Notes: generated from the letters alone by a model not told the origin. DNA of 64,000 nucleotides from an uncultured Hyphomonas sp. (GCF_963677035.1 NZ_OY781472.1:3377658-3441657), one strand, 5' to 3'; counted from the stretch's first letter, positions 1 through 9,340 are shown. Program-made: numbers and translations.

Positions 1-497
1 ATCGCGTCTTCAACCTGCTGGACCGAGCGGGCAACCCGGCGGTCCATGCCGGAGGTGAACAGAATTCCGGACAGCGATGCCACCATGCCGGCCATGGTCG
101 GGATTGTGGCGCGGGACACACCGGCCGACATGGCCTTCGCGTCCGCACCATTCGTGATCGCCATGACGTCGAACACGGCAACCATCCCGGTCACGGTTCC
201 CAGCAGACCCAGCAAAGGTGCCAGAGACACCATTGCCTTGGTCAGGCTGACATTCTGCTCCGCCTTCACGCGGACTTCCGAGACCAGCTTATCGCGGATC
301 CAATGAGCGAAGGTCGATTTCCTGTCGGAGCGCGAACGCCACTCCGCAATCGCCTCAGCGGCCACCTGTTTATGAGCGAACCTGAAATAGAACACACGTT
401 CCAGAATCAGTGCCCACATAACGAATGTTGCAAACATAATGACCAGCAACACCGGACCGCCTCGGTCGAGGAAAGCTTGTAAATCTAGCAAACCCAT
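1..497 (-). CDS. MotA/TolQ/ExbB proton channel protein (partial, C-terminus outside window)
   Basis: This is the N-terminal 165 codons of an ExbB/TolQ-type inner-membrane proton channel subunit, cut by the left window edge. The protein opens MGLLDLQAFL, has a first membrane segment at about residues 14-34, and then the family core SLAPLLGLLGTVTGM around residue 90, followed by a second hydrophobic stretch. The ATG at 497 has a strong AGGAGGAG ribosome binding site ending about 8 nt before it. It lies 36 nt downstream of a longer ExbB-type gene and a DUF3450 gene. In gammaproteobacterial TonB2 systems that order continues with exbD, tonB and a TPR gene, so this is probably ExbB2 energising TonB-dependent uptake. 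Family assignment is secure; the substrate is unknown. Confidence 0.9.
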   Translation of the reverse strand, partial: MGLLDLQAFLDRGGPVLLVIMFATFVMWALILERVFYFRFAHKQVAAEAIAEWRSRSDRKSTFAHWIRDKLVSEVRVKAEQNVSLTKAMVSLAPLLGLLGTVTGMVAVFDVMAITNGADAKAMSAGVSRATIPTMAGMVASLSGILFTSGMDRRVARSVQQVEDA

Positions 498-533
498 AAG
501 GGGCTCCTCCTCAATGAGGCTACATAGCGCAGC

Positions 534-1928
534 TTACGCTGCACCATGCTGGGATTCCGCCTTCTCAGCGATCAGACCAGCGGCCTGTTCGTCGAGAATC
601 TGCTGATTACCGCGAGCCATCGAAGCAATGATGGCGTGCACCAGCAGAAGCGGGATAGCCGACACAAGACCGAACACGGTGGTCATGAGGGCAACCGAAA
701 TACCACCAGCCATCAGCTTCGGATCGCCGGCACCGTAGATGGTGATCGACGTGAAGGTGATGATCATACCGATAACGGTACCCAGAAGACCCAGCAGCGG
801 AGAGACAGCGGACAGAACTTTGACGATATCGTTGAAGCGTTCGATACGCGGCGATTCGCGAAGGATCTGTTCGTCGAGCTTGAGTTCGAGCGTTTCGATG
901 TCGGCTCCACGGTTCTGTTCATAGGTCTCGAACAGGCGGGCCAGCGGATTGCCGTCGCCTGCCTGACGGGTTTTCGCCGTCTTGCGCATGGCACCACCCA
1001 TCGTGAACAGGGTGAACATCTTGTAGAGGCCGATCAGAAGGCCGATCGCCAGCAGGAACATGATGACTGCACCAACCGGACCGCCTTGCTTGATACGGTC
1101 GCTGAGGACCGGCAGGTCGCCCAGGATGCCGAACAGGTTACCTTTCGATGGATCCACCGGCGCACGCACGATCTGGTCAGGACCCGCATTGATGAGCGTC
1201 TTCATTGCAGCGGCATAGGAACCAGCCGGCTGGGTCTTGAAGGCCTGCAGGTAAGTGTCGCCGTTGTCTTTCTTCTTGACCTCGACAAACTTCACCGGGT
1301 CAGTCGTTGCGGCAGTGAACACACCAATACGCATCAGTTCGACATCAGCGTTCGAAGCGTCCGGACCGACACCATCAACCGTGGCGTCAAAAGTCTTCAC
1401 TTCGGACTGAGCAATCATTTCCTGCAGGATCGCATTCGGAAGCCGCTCAAGTTGAGCGCGGTTCGGAAGCGTACGGGCCTCTGCGATTTCGGCGATGCCT
1501 TCAACGCGGCCCTGGTAATCGAAGTTAGCGAAGGAGTTCGCGATTTCCGGCATGGTTTCACCGGCTGCCGAACGGAACTGGCCAAGCAGTTCCTGGAAGT
1601 CGCCAGCCTGTTCAGTGACCTGGCCTTCCAGATCAGCGAGCGTGGCTTCGTTCGCATCGAACTCTGTCCCAAGTGCGCGGCCCCGGGCTTCAGCAGCGTT
1701 CAGAGCGCCCCGGGCTTCAGCCATCTTGGCTTCCTGGGCGTTCTTGTCCTGCTGGAATTCCTTCAGGCGTTGCTGGTTCTCTGCAGTCATCTCGCTCGAA
1801 TCTGTCTGAACGCGCTTCAGCACGTCTGCGAGCGATTGTGCGGACGCCGGAGCGGCCATGGTCATTGCGCTAAGGCCGAGCAGCGAAGCTGCACCCAGAG
1901 CCTTCAGCGAGGATTTGAAATTCAACAT
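534..1928 (-). CDS. TtpC-like MotA/TolQ/ExbB protein with periplasmic extension
   Basis: A 464-residue ExbB-family protein with a Sec signal peptide (cleavage likely after ASA at residue 30), a long glutamine- and alanine-rich periplasmic region predicted as coiled coil over about residues 45-110, a membrane segment near residue 290 and the MotA/TolQ/ExbB core with GLLGTVIGMI near residue 375. This size and layout match TtpC, the extra component of Vibrio TonB2 systems, rather than plain ExbB (about 230 residues). The ATG at 1928 is preceded by AGAGGAAAA. It sits between a DUF3450 gene (31 nt upstream) and a second ExbB gene, almost certainly co-transcribed. Role as a TonB energising accessory is inferred from family and context. 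Confidence 0.88.
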   Translation of the reverse strand: MLNFKSSLKALGAASLLGLSAMTMAAPASAQSLADVLKRVQTDSSEMTAENQQRLKEFQQDKNAQEAKMAEARGALNAAEARGRALGTEFDANEATLADLEGQVTEQAGDFQELLGQFRSAAGETMPEIANSFANFDYQGRVEGIAEIAEARTLPNRAQLERLPNAILQEMIAQSEVKTFDATVDGVGPDASNADVELMRIGVFTAATTDPVKFVEVKKKDNGDTYLQAFKTQPAGSYAAAMKTLINAGPDQIVRAPVDPSKGNLFGILGDLPVLSDRIKQGGPVGAVIMFLLAIGLLIGLYKMFTLFTMGGAMRKTAKTRQAGDGNPLARLFETYEQNRGADIETLELKLDEQILRESPRIERFNDIVKVLSAVSPLLGLLGTVIGMIITFTSITIYGAGDPKLMAGGISVALMTTVFGLVSAIPLLLVHAIIASMARGNQQILDEQAAGLIAEKAESQHGAA

Positions 1929-1959
1929 TAGGTTTTCCTCTTATTCTCTGAGCCTGGCC

Positions 1960-2727
1960 TTACTGGACCTGGAACTTCTGGACGGGGGCGAACAGCACGG
2001 TCTGCTGTGCCTTGGCCTGAGCCACGCGGATGGCTTTCTGGATGTCGGAGACATACTTGCCCGGAAGCGCTTCCCAGGAACCGGTGCTGCGGTTGTAGCG
2101 GGCGGCTTTGCCGTTAGGCGCAAGATAAACGAGCGTAACACGGCCGTAGAGGAACATGTCGACAGTCGTCGGATTGCCGTTGATGTCGATCTCTTCCTGC
2201 CACGTGCTGATCGTGCGGCCGTATTCCATTTCGGCCTGATAGGCTTCCATGATGAGGCGGTACTGCTCAGCCGGGGTCACGTCCGGCTGGGTCATGATAC
2301 CATCGAGTGCTTCGAGGCGGGCATTACGCTCGGTCTGCTTGAACGGCAGATCAGCGGCAACGAAAGCCTTGAGGTCTTCGACCATGCTGAGAAGCATTGG
2401 CACCGTCTGAGCGGTGATGTCGTCGATCGAGCCAAGCTGGTCAGTCAGCGAGGCGATCTCTTCGCGTTGCGAGGCAACAACCAGTTCCTGCTGTTTTGCG
2501 TACAGGTCAGCAGCGTCACGGCGCTGAAGAAGCGTACGGTATTCACGCACCATGTCGGTGCGCTCATCGTCCAGCTGGTTGATCTGGTTCTGAACCTGCT
2601 CAGCCTTGCGGGTGGCTTGTTCGCCGACATCAAGCGCCTGGCGCAACTGGGCCTGGGCCGGGATGGCCAGTCCTGCGATAAGCGCCGCGGCGATCACGCC
2701 GCGAGCTGGTGACAGAAGTTTCTTCAT
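1960..2727 (-). CDS. DUF3450 family periplasmic protein
   Basis: A 255-residue secreted protein. The N-terminus MKKLLSPARGVIAAALIAG ending in AQAQ is a Sec signal peptide. The mature N-terminal half is a long helical heptad-rich region (residues about 30-120), and the C-terminal half carries the GRVTLVYLAPNGKAARY-like segment seen in DUF3450 proteins. DUF3450 genes typically precede ttpC-exbB-exbD-tonB, as here, so it is presumably a periplasmic partner of that energy-transducing complex. It is the first gene of the visible operon, preceded by GAGAGG about 10 nt before the ATG. Biochemical function is not established for the family as far as I know. Confidence 0.82.
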   Translation of the reverse strand: MKKLLSPARGVIAAALIAGLAIPAQAQLRQALDVGEQATRKAEQVQNQINQLDDERTDMVREYRTLLQRRDAADLYAKQQELVVASQREEIASLTDQLGSIDDITAQTVPMLLSMVEDLKAFVAADLPFKQTERNARLEALDGIMTQPDVTPAEQYRLIMEAYQAEMEYGRTISTWQEEIDINGNPTTVDMFLYGRVTLVYLAPNGKAARYNRSTGSWEALPGKYVSDIQKAIRVAQAKAQQTVLFAPVQKFQVQ

Positions 2728-3160
2728 GAGGTTTGCCTCTCACTCTCCAAACGGTCGCGCTGGTATTGCGCGGGAAATCCGACAATCGGGCACTCCGCTA
2801 GCGAGAGCGTCCCGGTCCTTACAAAGCCCCACACACACAAATGAGGCAAGTTCCCTTGGAAGCAGAGAGGCGGAGACCGCCCAACACCTCCCCTGAGTTT
2901 TGCGGGGCGTTATCCACCCTCTGTCATTAGATCCCTGATAGGCATGCCTTCTGGCAGGCCCGCGGCAAAGCCCTTAGCTGTGAAACCAGACGCTAACAAC
3001 CCTCTGTGACACGATCAACAAGGCTTTACGATTCATTTAGAAAATATCGGCCGCCTCACCGAACGCAACACATCGCATGCAGTGAGAACCTGTAATACAG
3101 GACGATGATGAGAAGCTGACCAAGCTGCAAAATCAACAGGCATGTACTGCCCGGAAAGGA
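2728..3160. other. 433-nt intergenic region upstream of the DUF3450 operon
   Basis: Between the DUF3450 start and tRNA-Gln I see no convincing coding frame, no RNA family I recognise and no clear terminator. It should contain the promoter of the minus-strand DUF3450-TtpC-ExbB operon. No Fur-box-like AT-rich palindrome was visible by eye, although iron control would be natural for a TonB system. Confidence 0.5.
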
Positions 3161-3235
3161 TGGCTGGGGTGCCAGGATTCGAACCTGGGAATGCCGGTAC
3201 CAAAAACCGGTGCCTTACCACTTGGCGACACCCCA
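3161..3235 (-). tRNA. tRNA-Gln (anticodon TTG)
   Basis: On the minus strand the sequence starts TGGGGTGTCGCCAAGTGG and ends with the T-arm GGTTCGAATCC, the acceptor strand CACCCCA and an encoded terminal CCA. The 7-bp acceptor stem (TGGGGTG/CACCCCA) is complete. The anticodon stem CCGGT/ACCGG encloses the loop TTTTGGT, giving anticodon TTG for glutamine (CAA/CAG). Length is 75 nt including CCA. It lies alone, upstream of and antiparallel to sppA. Confidence 0.96.
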
Positions 3236-3431
3236 ACGGAGGCGCCGAGATAGCCACTCTTTCTTTCGCTGGCAACACCCCTTCGCACCGCATGCCAGCA
3301 GTTCTTTCCTGATACCTGCGATTTGTTGCAAATTTCGCCCCTTAGCAGAGCCTAACCTTTACATTTTATCGATAATCGACAATATCAGGTATCAACCCTG
3401 CCTCATGGTCAAAACCGGAGACCACGCCCCA

Positions 3432-5204
3432 ATGAGAACTTTTTTCCTGTCGATGGCAGGTGCCCTCGCCGCCATGTTCCTTTTCCTTTTCCTGATGGGA
3501 ATTTTCTTCGTCTCGATCATCCTCAGCGCAACATCGTCTGCACCGGACACGCCCGACAACATCGTTCTGTCCCTCGACCTGAATACGGAATACCCCGATC
3601 AGGCGCCTGTCAGCGGAATTGCAGCTTTTTCAGAAACGCCCGGATTTATAGACCTTTTGACCAAACTTCAGGCAGCTGAAGCCGATGACTCGGTGAAAGG
3701 CCTTTACCTGAGAGGCGCCACAGTCGGTATTGGAAGCTCTCGCGCAGAAGAACTTCGTGAGGCGCTGCTCAGTTTCCGCGACTCCGGAAAATTCGTCATT
3801 GCGCATACTCAAGGCACGTTTGGTGTTGGTGGCCCATCCGCTTTGCGGTCCATCACACCGGCCGACGAAGTCTGGATCCAGCCAGGCTCCGAAGTTTTTG
3901 CCGCTGGTGTCACCTTTGAGACGGAATTCCTGAAGGGCCTGTTCGAAAAGATCGACGTAACCCCGGAGATCTATCCTTTTTACGAGTACAAGAATGCGCC
4001 CAACTCTTACAATGAGAACGGCTATACTGCGCCTCACCGCGAGGCGATGACTCAATTGGCTGAGTCCCTGTGGACCCAATCACTGAATGACATCGCGGCT
4101 GATCGCGGTCTCTCGGTTGCCGACGTGAAAGCCGCCCTGGAAAGCGGCCCCATGACGGCCGAGCAAGTCATTGCAAATCAGCTGATGGACAAGGAAGGGT
4201 ATCCGGAACAAGCCGGAAAGGCTGCCAAGGAAAGAGCCGGCAAAGGCGCCGAATTTGTGGACCTTGCGAGCTACACGCCGCCTTCCCTGCCGCTGAAAGC
4301 GCCCGCCATTGCAGTGGTCGGCGGTGAAGGCGCGGTCGTCACCGGCAGTGCAAACTCCGGTTCGCCCTTCGACTCAGGACCGGCCTTCGCTTCTGATACG
4401 GTTGCCCGCGCCATTCTGGATGCCGGTGACAATGACAAGGTGAAAGCCATCGTCTTCCGCGTTGACAGCCCCGGAGGCTCCCCGACCGCTTCGGACCAGA
4501 TCTGGAACGCGATCGAGCGCGTGCAGGAGAATGGCAAGCCGGTCGTCGTCTCGATGGGCTCGCTGGCAGCTTCCGGAGGCTATTATGTCTCTGCCGGCGC
4601 CGACTATATTGTTGCCAACGGTTCCACCATCACCGGCTCGATTGGTATCTTCGGCGGCAAGTTCGCGCTCGCCGGCGGGTTCAAAAAGTTGGGAATCACC
4701 TTCGACACGATCTCGGTTGGCGGTGAGTTCGCCGATGCCTATGGCATGGACAAGTTCACGCCGGAGCAGGAAGCCGAGGTGAAAGCTTCTCTGAAACGCG
4801 GGTACGACCGCTTCGTCGGCATCGTCGCCGACGGCCGGGGCATGACCTTTGAAGAAGTGAACGAAGTCGCCCGCGGCCATGTGTGGAGCGGTGAAGATGC
4901 GCTCGACCGCGGCCTGGTCGACGAGATCGGCTCTTTCACGGACGCAATCGAGAAAGCGAAGGAAATGGCTGGCATCGACGCCGACGTAACGCCGCGCCTG
5001 ATCTACTATCCGCATCGCAAATCCGGTTTCGAAGCCTTGGAAAGCCTGTTCGGCGCATCTGCCCAAACGGCGGAATCCATGGCGGCGATCTCCAGCATCA
5101 CTGATGACAAACGTCTTCAGGTCCTGCTGGAAGAAGTGGCAACGGCCCGCGCGCTCAGCGCCGGTGAAGCCCAGGCAATCGTCCCGCGCATCAATGAGCG
5201 CTAG
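3432..5204 (+). CDS. sppA: Signal peptide peptidase SppA, 67-kDa type
   Basis: A 590-residue membrane-anchored serine protease that degrades residual signal peptides. An N-terminal membrane anchor (about residues 8-33) is followed by two tandem ClpP/crotonase-like S49 domains, as in Escherichia coli SppA. The catalytic dyad is visible: Lys187 in EYKNAPNSY of the first domain and Ser381 in SLAASGGYY of the second. I chose ATG 3432, with GGAG about 11 nt upstream, because longer frames would run into the tRNA; ATG 3405 (adding MVKTGDHAP) is a possible alternative. The gene ends in a strong terminator and looks monocistronic. Confidence 0.95.
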   Translation: MRTFFLSMAGALAAMFLFLFLMGIFFVSIILSATSSAPDTPDNIVLSLDLNTEYPDQAPVSGIAAFSETPGFIDLLTKLQAAEADDSVKGLYLRGATVGIGSSRAEELREALLSFRDSGKFVIAHTQGTFGVGGPSALRSITPADEVWIQPGSEVFAAGVTFETEFLKGLFEKIDVTPEIYPFYEYKNAPNSYNENGYTAPHREAMTQLAESLWTQSLNDIAADRGLSVADVKAALESGPMTAEQVIANQLMDKEGYPEQAGKAAKERAGKGAEFVDLASYTPPSLPLKAPAIAVVGGEGAVVTGSANSGSPFDSGPAFASDTVARAILDAGDNDKVKAIVFRVDSPGGSPTASDQIWNAIERVQENGKPVVVSMGSLAASGGYYVSAGADYIVANGSTITGSIGIFGGKFALAGGFKKLGITFDTISVGGEFADAYGMDKFTPEQEAEVKASLKRGYDRFVGIVADGRGMTFEEVNEVARGHVWSGEDALDRGLVDEIGSFTDAIEKAKEMAGIDADVTPRLIYYPHRKSGFEALESLFGASAQTAESMAAISSITDDKRLQVLLEEVATARALSAGEAQAIVPRINER

Positions 5205-5232
5205 GCACATCTGCCTGACCAAACCCTGACAT

Positions 5233-5270
5233 GAAAGGCCTTTCGGATAACCGGAAGGCCTTTCTTTGTT
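5233..5270 (+). terminator. Rho-independent terminator after sppA
   Basis: A near-perfect 14-bp stem (GAAAGGCCTTTCGG pairing with CCGGAAGGCCTTTC, one mismatch) with an ATAA loop is followed by TTTGTT. It lies 28 nt after the sppA stop codon and separates it from the epimerase gene. Confidence 0.85.
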
Positions 5271-5337
5271 ACAGTACGCAGTGCTTGTACGGATGGCTGC
5301 GATCATATAGCCCGGGACCTAAATACAGGGCATGAGC

Positions 5338-6342
5338 ATGAAGATCCTCGTTACCGGCGCCGCCGGTTTTATTGGCAACGAACTTTCCCTCCGCCTCGTC
5401 AAGGAGGGACACAACGTAACGGGGGTCGACTGTTACTCCCCCTATTACGACGTCACGCTGAAACGGGATCGTGTAAAACGGCTGGACGCTTACGGAAACT
5501 TCCGCATGCACGAGGTGAAGGTCGAAGATGAGGAGGCAATGACGACTGCCTTCAAGGAAAGCGCTCCGGACATCGTCGTTCACCTCGCTGCCCAGGCCGG
5601 CGTTCGCTACAGCCTGGATCATCCACGGGAATACATTGCGTCAAACATTGTCGGCTCTTTCAACGTGATTGAGCTCGCGCGGCTCCACGGCACCAAACAC
5701 CTTGTTCTGGCATCGACCTCATCTGCCTACGGTGCAAATCAGAAATTTCCATTTGAGGAAACGGCCCCCGCGCCCCACCCGCTCACCATCTACGCGGCAA
5801 CCAAATTGTCGAGCGAGCTGATCGCGCACAGCCACTCTCACCTTTACGGCACGCCAACGACCCTGCTCCGGTTCTTCAGTGTATACGGGCCATGGGGCAG
5901 GCCGGACATGGCCTTCTTCCTTTTCACCGACCGCATCTTCAAAAACCAGCCAATTGATGTCTACAATCATGGCGATCTGATGCGGGATTTCACCTATATC
6001 GATGATTTGGTCGAAGCGATCCGCCGGTTGATGGACACGCCCCCAGTCGCGGGCCAGCCCGTCACTGCAGGTGACTCTCTCAGCCCGGTCGCTCCGTACC
6101 GCCTGGTCAATATCGGCCACGCCGCCCCGGTTCGCCTGATTGATTATATCGAAGCCATCGAAAGCGCGATTGGTAAAACGGCCATCAAGAACATGCTCGA
6201 CATGCAACCGGGCGATGTGAAGCAAACCTATGCCGACGTGAGTTTGCTTCAGGCCCTGACAGGATATACTCCCACTACGGACGTTAAAGCTGGCATTCAG
6301 GCATTTGTTGATTGGTATCGCGCGTACTACAAGCCAGACTGA
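5338..6342 (+). CDS. NAD-dependent epimerase, UDP-glucuronate 4-epimerase-like
   Basis: A 334-residue extended short-chain dehydrogenase. The Rossmann motif GAAGFIG is at residues 7-13, the catalytic Tyr152 and Lys156 lie in YAATK, and the serine region is STSSAYG. The DCYSPYYDVTLKRDR segment after the second beta strand is typical of enzymes that interconvert UDP-glucuronate and UDP-galacturonate, so a role in supplying uronic acid sugar nucleotides for envelope polysaccharide is likely. ATG 5338 is preferred because AGGG lies 7 nt upstream; an in-frame ATG six bases earlier has no usable spacing. The 3' end overlaps the convergent pseudouridine synthase gene by 16 nt. Exact substrate (glucuronate or another hexose) is inferred. 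Confidence 0.85.
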   Translation: MKILVTGAAGFIGNELSLRLVKEGHNVTGVDCYSPYYDVTLKRDRVKRLDAYGNFRMHEVKVEDEEAMTTAFKESAPDIVVHLAAQAGVRYSLDHPREYIASNIVGSFNVIELARLHGTKHLVLASTSSAYGANQKFPFEETAPAPHPLTIYAATKLSSELIAHSHSHLYGTPTTLLRFFSVYGPWGRPDMAFFLFTDRIFKNQPIDVYNHGDLMRDFTYIDDLVEAIRRLMDTPPVAGQPVTAGDSLSPVAPYRLVNIGHAAPVRLIDYIEAIESAIGKTAIKNMLDMQPGDVKQTYADVSLLQALTGYTPTTDVKAGIQAFVDWYRAYYKPD

Positions 6343-7058
6343 AGTTCGAGCTTTCCAGCAAGCTGTCTGAAATCCTCCGGCAGAGGCACCTCAAAACTCT
6401 TCGTCTCCCCATCCGGATGCCGGATGACGAGGCGTGCCGCATGGAGCATCAGCCGGGGCGCACCTTCCGCACCGGTCCCGTACAGCCGATCGCCCAGAAT
6501 AGGCATGCCTGCTATGGAAAGGTGCGCACGGATCTGATGCATGCGGCCTGTCTCAGGACGGGCTTCAATCAGCGCATTGTCACGATTGCGGGCGAGGATC
6601 CGCCAACCTGTTACCGCGGTCTGCGCGCCCTTACGGCCAGGCTTCGCCGCAATCATGCGCGGCCGTCCCGCTTCCTCAACTTTCACAAGCGGCATGTCCA
6701 GCACGCCTGTCGTGGCATCAGGCAGCGCGCCATGAACAAGGGCAAGATAGGTCTTCTTCGCCCGGCGCGAGGCAAACTCTTCCGACAGGAACGCTGCGGC
6801 CGGCTGCGTTCGCGCCGTAATGATCACGCCGGATGTTCCCTGATCTAACCGGTGGACCAGCCGTGGGCGCTTTCCGTTCGACCTAGCAAAGGCCGCCAGC
6901 AAGCCATCCAGAGACCGGGCAATACCGCCGCCGCCTTGCACCGCCAGGCCGGAGGGCTTGTTGAATACAATCACCTTGTCGTCTTCATGAATAACAAGGC
7001 CACGCACGAAAGTGGCATCCTCGCCACTGATTTCCGGCACGGGGCGATTTCGTGTCAC
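6327..7058 (-). CDS. RluA-family 23S rRNA/tRNA pseudouridine synthase
   Basis: A 243-residue pseudouridine synthase that isomerises specific uridines in RNA. The family core is clear: FNKPSGLAVQGG near residue 35, then HRLDQGTSG containing the catalytic aspartate, and the late GRMHQIRAH motif. There is no N-terminal S4 domain, so it is a short RluC/RluD relative; which position it modifies cannot be told. The start is GTG at 7058 with AAGGG eight bases upstream, only 2 nt after the rarA stop codon, so rarA and this gene form an operon with likely translational coupling. Confidence 0.9.
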   Translation of the reverse strand: MTRNRPVPEISGEDATFVRGLVIHEDDKVIVFNKPSGLAVQGGGGIARSLDGLLAAFARSNGKRPRLVHRLDQGTSGVIITARTQPAAAFLSEEFASRRAKKTYLALVHGALPDATTGVLDMPLVKVEEAGRPRMIAAKPGRKGAQTAVTGWRILARNRDNALIEARPETGRMHQIRAHLSIAGMPILGDRLYGTGAEGAPRLMLHAARLVIRHPDGETKSFEVPLPEDFRQLAGKLELQSGL

Positions 7059-7060
7059 GC

Positions 7061-8365
7061 TCAGCCCTTTCGTTCGCGGATCTTTGCGATCCAGGCTAAC
7101 CGTTCGGCAATCGACTTTTCCCGCCCCTGCCCCTTTGGCTGGTAAAATGCTTGCCGCGCCATGCCATCGGGAAAATAGTTCTGTCCCGATACGCCTTCTT
7201 CCGTATCGTGATCATAGGCGTAGCCGTCGCCATAGCCCTGATCTTTCATCATCTTGGTCGGCGCATTCAGGATATGTTTTGGAGGGATCAGACTGCCGGT
7301 CTGTCTCGCGGAACTGAGCGCTGCTTTCCAGGCGACATAAGCCGCGTTGGACTTCGGCGCCGTCGCCAGGTGGATAACGGCATGCGCAAGTGCCAGCTCC
7401 CCCTCAGGAGAGCCCATTCTTTCATAAGCCCGGGCCGCTTCGCTTGCCACCATCAAGGCCGTCGGGTCAGCCAGCCCGATGTCCTCACTGGCCATCCGGA
7501 CCAGGCGGCGGGCCAGGTAGAGCGGGTCTTCTCCGCCATCAATCATTCGGGCGAACCAGTAAAGCGCCGCGTCGGGGTCTGATCCGCGTACCGATTTATG
7601 GAGCGCGGAAATAAGGTTGTAGTGGCCGTCACCTGTCTTGTCGTAGGCTGGCGCACGCTTTTGCAGTCCGGACGTCACTTGCGGCAGGCTAAGCACTGCC
7701 TTCGGTCCGGCAAGCGCATAGATCTGCTCGACAATATTCAGGAGGTAGCGCCCGTCCCCATCCGCCATAGCGAGGATTGGCCCCACGGCCTCCTTCGCGA
7801 CGGGCAAGGTGCGTCCCTCCAATGCTTCCGCCCTACGTACCAACTCCATCAGCGCGGCGTCTTCCAATCGCTTCAGCACCAGCACCTGGCAGCGCGAAAG
7901 GAGCGCTCCATTGATCTCAAAACTGGGATTTTCGGTCGTGGCGCCGACGAGCGTGACGACGCCACTTTCAACGAATGGCAAAAAGCCGTCCTGCTGTGCC
8001 TTGTTGAAACGATGGATCTCATCAACGAACAGGAGCGTTCCCTTGCCGACCTTCCGGCGGCCTTCCGCCCGGTCGAACGCTGCGCGCAAGTCTTTCACGC
8101 CGGAGAAAATCGCGCTGATCGCCTCGAATTCGAGATCGGTTTCCTGCGCCAGCAATCGGGCAATGGTCGTCTTGCCGACACCGGGCGGGCCCCAGAAAAT
8201 GATAGAGGACAGGCGTTTCGCCTGCAGCATGCGCGTCAGCGTGGCGTCCGGACCGACCAGATGGTCCTGCCCGACAACATCCGTCAGCTTCTGCGGACGC
8301 AGCCGGTCTGCAAGCGGACGCGGCGCGCCCTCTGACATGCCGGCAGATTCGAAGAGATCGCTCAT
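7061..8365 (-). CDS. rarA: Replication-associated recombination protein A (RarA/MgsA AAA ATPase)
   Basis: A 434-residue AAA+ ATPase that acts at stalled replication forks and gaps. RPQKLTDVVGQDHLVG near the N-terminus is the family signature, followed by Walker A GPPGVGKTT, Walker B LLFVDEIHRFN and sensor GATTENPSFE. The C-terminal half carries the conserved MIDGGEDPLYLARRL segment and the tetramerisation region of RarA/WRNIP1 proteins. ATG 8365 (MSDLFESAGM) is chosen over upstream codons. It is divergent from the dioxygenase gene across 59 nt and is followed directly by the pseudouridine synthase gene. Confidence 0.95.
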   Translation of the reverse strand: MSDLFESAGMSEGAPRPLADRLRPQKLTDVVGQDHLVGPDATLTRMLQAKRLSSIIFWGPPGVGKTTIARLLAQETDLEFEAISAIFSGVKDLRAAFDRAEGRRKVGKGTLLFVDEIHRFNKAQQDGFLPFVESGVVTLVGATTENPSFEINGALLSRCQVLVLKRLEDAALMELVRRAEALEGRTLPVAKEAVGPILAMADGDGRYLLNIVEQIYALAGPKAVLSLPQVTSGLQKRAPAYDKTGDGHYNLISALHKSVRGSDPDAALYWFARMIDGGEDPLYLARRLVRMASEDIGLADPTALMVASEAARAYERMGSPEGELALAHAVIHLATAPKSNAAYVAWKAALSSARQTGSLIPPKHILNAPTKMMKDQGYGDGYAYDHDTEEGVSGQNYFPDGMARQAFYQPKGQGREKSIAERLAWIAKIRERKG

Positions 8366-8424
8366 AACCCGTGTTCTAGGCGAGCTGATGCGCCGTGGTA
8401 AGGTGGGCACTGGAGGAAACGCAT

Positions 8425-9267
8425 ATGAGCCTTGAGATCACACCATCCGGGCAGGCCTGCGGCGCAACGGTACGCGGCCCGGACCTGACCCGCCCGCTCG
8501 ATACCGAAACAATTGCCGACATCCGTAAGGCCTGGCTGGACCACCAGATCCTGTCTTTTCCGGATCAGAAGATGACCAATTCGGACTTAGAGCGATTTAC
8601 GCAATACTTCGGACCGTTTGGGGATGACCCATTCATTGCTCCGATCGAGGGGCATCCGCACATCATTGCCGTGAAACGCGCAGCCGACGAGACCGCCCCG
8701 ATTTTCGCCGAGAGCTGGCACACAGACTGGAGTTTCCAGAAGCGTCCACCCGCCGGCACCTGCCTGTTTGGCATCACGATCCCGCCCAGCGGGGGCGATA
8801 CGCTCTTCGCCAACCAGTATATGGCGCTGGAACAAATGCCGGAGGATCTGCGCAGCCGCCTTGAAGGGCGCCACGCCATCCATTCGGCGCGGAATGCCTA
8901 CTCCCCGGTGGGCATGTATGGTGAAGATGACAAGGTCAGGGGACGCAGCATGGACATCCGCCCGTCTGCAGATGCCGAGGCCACCGAGCGCCATGACTTT
9001 ATCCGGACCCACCCTGAAACCGGGCGCAAATGCGTGTTCGGCTGCGCTGGCTATATCGTTGGGATTGCCGGCATGGACCATGACGAGGGCTGGGAACTGA
9101 TCTCGGAGCTGTACCGCTGGCAAACCCGGCCGGAGTTTCAATACCGGCACAAATGGGAGCCCGACATGCTGCTGATGTGGGACAATCGCTGCCTGCTGCA
9201 CATGGCAACCGGCGGCTATGCCGGGCACGATCGCCTGCTGCACCGCACAACAATTGGGGCCACGTAA
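8425..9267 (+). CDS. TauD/TfdA-family Fe(II)/2-oxoglutarate dioxygenase
   Basis: A 280-residue alpha-ketoglutarate-dependent dioxygenase. The iron-binding facial triad is visible as ESWHTDWSF (His and Asp of HxD) and the distal His in RLLHRTTI, with the following Arg expected to bind 2-oxoglutarate. MWDNRCLLHMA is another family hallmark. The enzyme couples 2-oxoglutarate decarboxylation to hydroxylation of a small acid; sequence alone does not distinguish taurine, phenoxyacetate, carnitine-type or other substrates. GGAGGA lies 10 nt before ATG 8425. A CYP153-like P450 follows after 73 nt in the same orientation, so the two oxygenases may be co-expressed. Confidence 0.88.
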   Translation: MSLEITPSGQACGATVRGPDLTRPLDTETIADIRKAWLDHQILSFPDQKMTNSDLERFTQYFGPFGDDPFIAPIEGHPHIIAVKRAADETAPIFAESWHTDWSFQKRPPAGTCLFGITIPPSGGDTLFANQYMALEQMPEDLRSRLEGRHAIHSARNAYSPVGMYGEDDKVRGRSMDIRPSADAEATERHDFIRTHPETGRKCVFGCAGYIVGIAGMDHDEGWELISELYRWQTRPEFQYRHKWEPDMLLMWDNRCLLHMATGGYAGHDRLLHRTTIGAT

Positions 9268-9340
9268 AAACTTTGCACCTGACGCATTCGGACGTACGCT
9301 CGTCCCCAGACAGGCGAATAAGCCTGCAAGGGAGGAAAAT

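Noticed and set aside
546..1931. A 461-codon open frame antisense to the TtpC-like gene
   Set aside because: Composition is an artefact of GC-rich third positions; no motif, and the opposite strand encodes a clear signal peptide and ExbB core.
3210..3431. An N-terminal extension of SppA of up to 74 residues
   Set aside because: It would overlap the tRNA-Gln gene and add sequence before the natural membrane anchor.
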